In this document: positions 40,316 through 43,000 of the stretch, piece by piece
Numbering within the stretch: the first letter of the stretch is position 1
Layout: the number at the start of each line of letters is the position of its first letter
DNA from: a bacterium
GTDB taxonomy: Bacteria; Vulcanimicrobiota; Xenobia; Xenobiales; Xenobiaceae
NCBI GenBank assembly: GCA_030535355.1
Contig: JAUNIO010000021.1
Location: 1-43,000, forward strand
Direction: 5' to 3'
DNA length: 43,000 bases
Notes under the pieces: model-generated
The model's database searches: none
Told to the model about the DNA's origin: nothing
What the model saw: only the letters and a program-made list of their open reading frames with translations
Translations under genes and position numbers: made by a program

Positions 40316-42724
40316 TCACAGCCGCATATCTGATTCGTAGGGAACTGTATGGGCGTCGTTGGCTTCGCTGTTCTCTTGATCGTCTAAAATATTGGCTGAT
40401 TGGGCAGCCTGTTTCGGTGTTTCGGCCGCGCCGGCGCTGTCGGTACGGTTTGGCCCGGAGCAGTGGCTGGCCTGTTTAGCTGTCTCGGCTATGTCGCTGT
40501 AAACAGTAAACTGGTTGCGGCCATGCTGCTTGGAATAGTACAGAGCTACGTCAGCCTGTTTTATTAGGTCGCTTACCGTCATTTTGGTGGGCACAATGCG
40601 GTAGCTGGGGCCTTGCTGAGTGTCAGCATTGATAATTTCGTAATTCTGGCAGGTCGCAATGCCGCCGCTCACCGATACCCGCACTTGGGCGCCGCTGTCA
40701 CTCTGCAGGTCTAACTTTTCCAGCTTGCGGAATATGCGGCGGCTGACCGATACGGCGCCGGTAATATCGGTCTCTGGCAGGATGATGCAGAACTCTTCCC
40801 CGCCGTAACGGCAGATCGAGTCAAGAGTGCGCAGAGAAGAACGCAGAATATCGGCAACGGCTACGAGCACTTTATCGCCGAAGGGATGCCCGAAGCGATC
40901 GTTAATGGACTTAAAAAAGTCGATATCGACCATAATGACCGTGACGTTTTTGCGGTCCCGAGAACGGTTGAGCCGTTTTAGCTCTTCGTCCAGGCGCATA
41001 AACAGCTGATGGCGCACTAATACTTTGGTAAGGCTGTCGGTAGTAGCCAATTCGTAGAGCCTGGCGTTGTGAATGGCTACTGAGGCTTGGTCGGCTATCT
41101 GCTCGACTATGCGCTGATCGTCGGCAGTAAAACCCTTATCGTCCTTTTTGTTGGTGATGTTAATTACGCCTATAATTTCGTTATGGGTGCGCAAAGGAAC
41201 GCATAAGATGGAAGATACGTGCGAAGTTTTAGATTTGACAAAGGTAAGGCCTTTGGGCAGTTTGCCGGAAGAGTTTCTGCTGATATTGGCAATATCGTTG
41301 ATGAGAATAGGCTGCCCGGTCTGAGCGACTTTTCCGGCGATACCTTCGCCCAGAGCGAAAGTTGTGGTGTGTATTTTGCCGTGCAGAATTTGTTCAGCGA
41401 TATTTTCATCTATGCCTTTAACTACTATGACTTCCAGACGGTGCTGGGCATTGAGCAGCATGACCGAACCTTTTTCGGCCTGCACTATTTCTGAGGCATG
41501 TCCGAGGATTTGCTGCAGCAGTTCGGTGCGGTTATCGATGACGCTTAGAGCTCGCCCTACGTCATAAAGCATCTGCAGTTTATTGATCTGGTGCTCGTGG
41601 CATTCGCGGGTATCGGCCAAGTCGGCTTCCAGCTTGATGGTGTTCAGCGACAAAGCCGTCATTTTGGAGATGAAACGGGCCAGCAGCATTTGATAGCTGT
41701 TGGGAGCTACTGGCAGCCTAACTGCGGCAAAACCCATCAGGGTGCTTTGCTGATCGTTGTTGATGAAGGGTATAAAGTAATTTAGGCCTTTTTCTACTAG
41801 AATGTAGGGTATGGTGTGAGGATTGAGGCTGTTCTGCTGCAGATCGAAAAGTTTGCCCGCTTTTAACATGGAGCTGAAATGATCGCCTTTCAGCTGGAAA
41901 ACCATATCGTCCTGGGAAAAGTCTTCCAGGCCGGAAACTTTTACAGGCCGGTAAATGTTAAGATCGTCCGTAGCAAAGACCACTAGACGGCTGGCATGCA
42001 GGTTATCTACGATAAGCTCGCTGCTGGTGGTGACGATTTCTTCCACAGAATAGCAGGGCATATTGACTAAACGGCGGGCGGTGTGCAGGCAGGAGCGCAG
42101 TTTTTCCTGTAAATTAAGCTCCTGAGACTGATCTTGCTGAGCTTGGCGCAGATGGTAGCCTATAATGGCGCTTTGCAAAAGGCGCGGGGCCAGGTGGGCA
42201 AATGAGTTGGCATAAGTCTGCTGGCACAGCGTCTGGGCGGCAGTATCCAGCCCGATTAGCCCCAGGAGACGATCTTCTTCGGCGCTGACGATGGGAATCC
42301 AATAGCGCAGCTTTAGGTAAAACAGCCGCGAGGAGCGATTGAGATCGTCCAGCAGTGAGAGGCAGTTGCTGTGTTCAAACGGACGGGCGCGCAGCAGTTT
42401 GCGGTAAAAAGGCGTATAGGTGGCTATGTAGGCTGCGCCTCTGACCTCTTCAGGAGTGAAGCCGCTGTAGGCGAAGAGCTTAAAGCTGTCGCTGCCGGAA
42501 TCGACCAGGATAACGGCTTTTTGCGCTTTGAGTTTATCGGCTATAAATCCGAGCAGCTGGCGGCAGATGTGCCCGAGATCGCGAATATTCAGGGCGTTGA
42601 TGAAGCCGCTCACGCGCTCATAGGCCTGACGGATGATCAGATTGTGCCTTTGCTCTTGGTAGGCGTAAGTGCGGCGCCGACGCTGGCGCGGACTGAGGCG
42701 GCTGGCAGAGCTTTTTGCATACAT
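40316..42724 (-). CDS. GAF-domain diguanylate cyclase (GGEEF)
   Basis: An 802-residue sensor enzyme, soluble with no membrane helix. Three GAF-like regions (about 40-190, 215-370 and 395-555) precede the GGEEF domain (about 560-735). The active site is CRYGGEEFCIILPE and the c-di-GMP feedback site RxxD (RTLD) lies 5 residues before GGEEF, so it should make cyclic di-GMP and be product-inhibited. VMVDIDFFKSINDRFGHPFG is the GTP/metal loop. The third GAF (KGSVMLLNAQHRLEVIVVKG, EGIAGKVAQTGQPILIND) is typical. It starts at ATG 42722-42724 with a weak ribosome binding site. The last about 60 residues are low complexity. Single gene. Confidence 0.93.
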   Translation of the reverse strand: MYAKSSASRLSPRQRRRRTYAYQEQRHNLIIRQAYERVSGFINALNIRDLGHICRQLLGFIADKLKAQKAVILVDSGSDSFKLFAYSGFTPEEVRGAAYIATYTPFYRKLLRARPFEHSNCLSLLDDLNRSSRLFYLKLRYWIPIVSAEEDRLLGLIGLDTAAQTLCQQTYANSFAHLAPRLLQSAIIGYHLRQAQQDQSQELNLQEKLRSCLHTARRLVNMPCYSVEEIVTTSSELIVDNLHASRLVVFATDDLNIYRPVKVSGLEDFSQDDMVFQLKGDHFSSMLKAGKLFDLQQNSLNPHTIPYILVEKGLNYFIPFINNDQQSTLMGFAAVRLPVAPNSYQMLLARFISKMTALSLNTIKLEADLADTRECHEHQINKLQMLYDVGRALSVIDNRTELLQQILGHASEIVQAEKGSVMLLNAQHRLEVIVVKGIDENIAEQILHGKIHTTTFALGEGIAGKVAQTGQPILINDIANISRNSSGKLPKGLTFVKSKTSHVSSILCVPLRTHNEIIGVINITNKKDDKGFTADDQRIVEQIADQASVAIHNARLYELATTDSLTKVLVRHQLFMRLDEELKRLNRSRDRKNVTVIMVDIDFFKSINDRFGHPFGDKVLVAVADILRSSLRTLDSICRYGGEEFCIILPETDITGAVSVSRRIFRKLEKLDLQSDSGAQVRVSVSGGIATCQNYEIINADTQQGPSYRIVPTKMTVSDLIKQADVALYYSKQHGRNQFTVYSDIAETAKQASHCSGPNRTDSAGAAETPKQAAQSANILDDQENSEANDAHTVPYESDMRL

Positions 42725-43000
42725 AAAATATATTTTTAAATTTTAGCTGAGAATATTCCTGCTAAATGAAGCTGTAACAGCAATGCTGATTGCCCTTCAT
42801 TTTGAGACTTATTTAGGTGATATTGGCTTTCCTTTCCGATACGATCTTAAATTATTATCTTGGACATGTTAAGATGATATTGCTGTTATATCAGTCCCGT
42901 TTAGTTAGCGATTAGCTAACTTGCGAACTATCTGACTCCCCCTAAAGGATGGGAGGGGGAGAAGTCGCGAATGCGCGACAGAGGGGGTGCCCAAGACTGT
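42725..43000. other. Right-end intergenic region
   Basis: It contains the upstream region of the GGEEF gene and one dispersed-repeat copy. No gene is seen to the window end. Confidence 0.5.
42912..42960 (+). repeat. Dispersed short repeat, copy 4
   Basis: TTAGCTAACTTGCGAACTAT then CTGACTCCCCCTAAAGGATG and GGAGGGGGA. This is the longest copy; GTCGCGAATGCGCGAC, a near-palindrome, follows at 42964-42979. Confidence 0.65.

Overview
The window looks like a chromosomal segment of an anaerobic member of the Bacillota (Firmicutes), probably gut-associated. The evidence is a tig-clpP-clpX cluster with AGGAGG-type ribosome binding sites, a single-chain class II glycyl-tRNA synthetase, a DUF362 protein, iron-sulfur flavodoxin-like reductases, a ferredoxin-tailed aldo/keto reductase and a duplicated type I toxin locus of the small hydrophobic peptide kind. 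The genus cannot be fixed from sequence alone. Composition is moderate in GC in the housekeeping genes and AT-richer in the accessory parts.

Layout. (1) 1-6.4 kb is a type I restriction locus: a partial hsdS running off the left edge, a tyrosine recombinase directly upstream of it, an ATPase gene whose C-terminal part does not belong to its family, and a divergent hsdR. (2) 6.5-10 kb is an exported cyclophilin-like / flavodoxin / alpha-beta hydrolase operon divergent from a LysR regulator, with two good promoters and a shared palindrome between them. (3) 10.0-11.8 kb is scarred DNA: a relic copy of the hsdR 3' end, and 192-bp direct repeats on both sides of an auxin-efflux-type transporter gene. 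(4) 11.8-17.9 kb is a seven-gene minus-strand operon with two paralogous P-loop GTPases, two paralogous partner proteins and three small, partly coiled-coil proteins. This is the best candidate in the window for an undescribed, possibly defence-related system. (5) 18.2-21.9 kb holds two nearly identical about 410-bp repeats, each with a 36-codon membrane-peptide toxin gene and a perfect-consensus antisense promoter. They bracket a repeat-rich lipoprotein gene and lie next to two relics of the 3' end of a DNA methyltransferase gene.

(6) 21.9-25.5 kb has a GT39-like membrane glycosyltransferase, glyS and a stand-alone propeptide-like protein. (7) 26.1-30.2 kb has two cytosolic-looking proteins built from the same repeat as the lipoprotein, and a secreted His/Pro/Ser-rich protein. 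(8) 30.7-34.4 kb has tRNA-Ser, a DUF362 protein, a flavodoxin, an aldo/keto reductase and an orphan HEPN-like protein. (9) 34.5-38.8 kb has tRNA-Lys, tRNA-Leu and two tRNA-Gly genes, then trigger factor (with an unusual cysteine-rich tail), clpP and clpX. (10) 38.9-42.7 kb has an exported TPR protein convergent with a GAF-GAF-GAF-GGEEF diguanylate cyclase.

How it fits together. The right half is core proteostasis and translation. The left half (restriction system, GTPase operon, methyltransferase relics, toxin repeats, duplicated gene ends) has the look of a defence island that has gained and lost pieces by recombination between repeats. Family assignments rest on visible motifs and recall of family patterns; no database search was possible.
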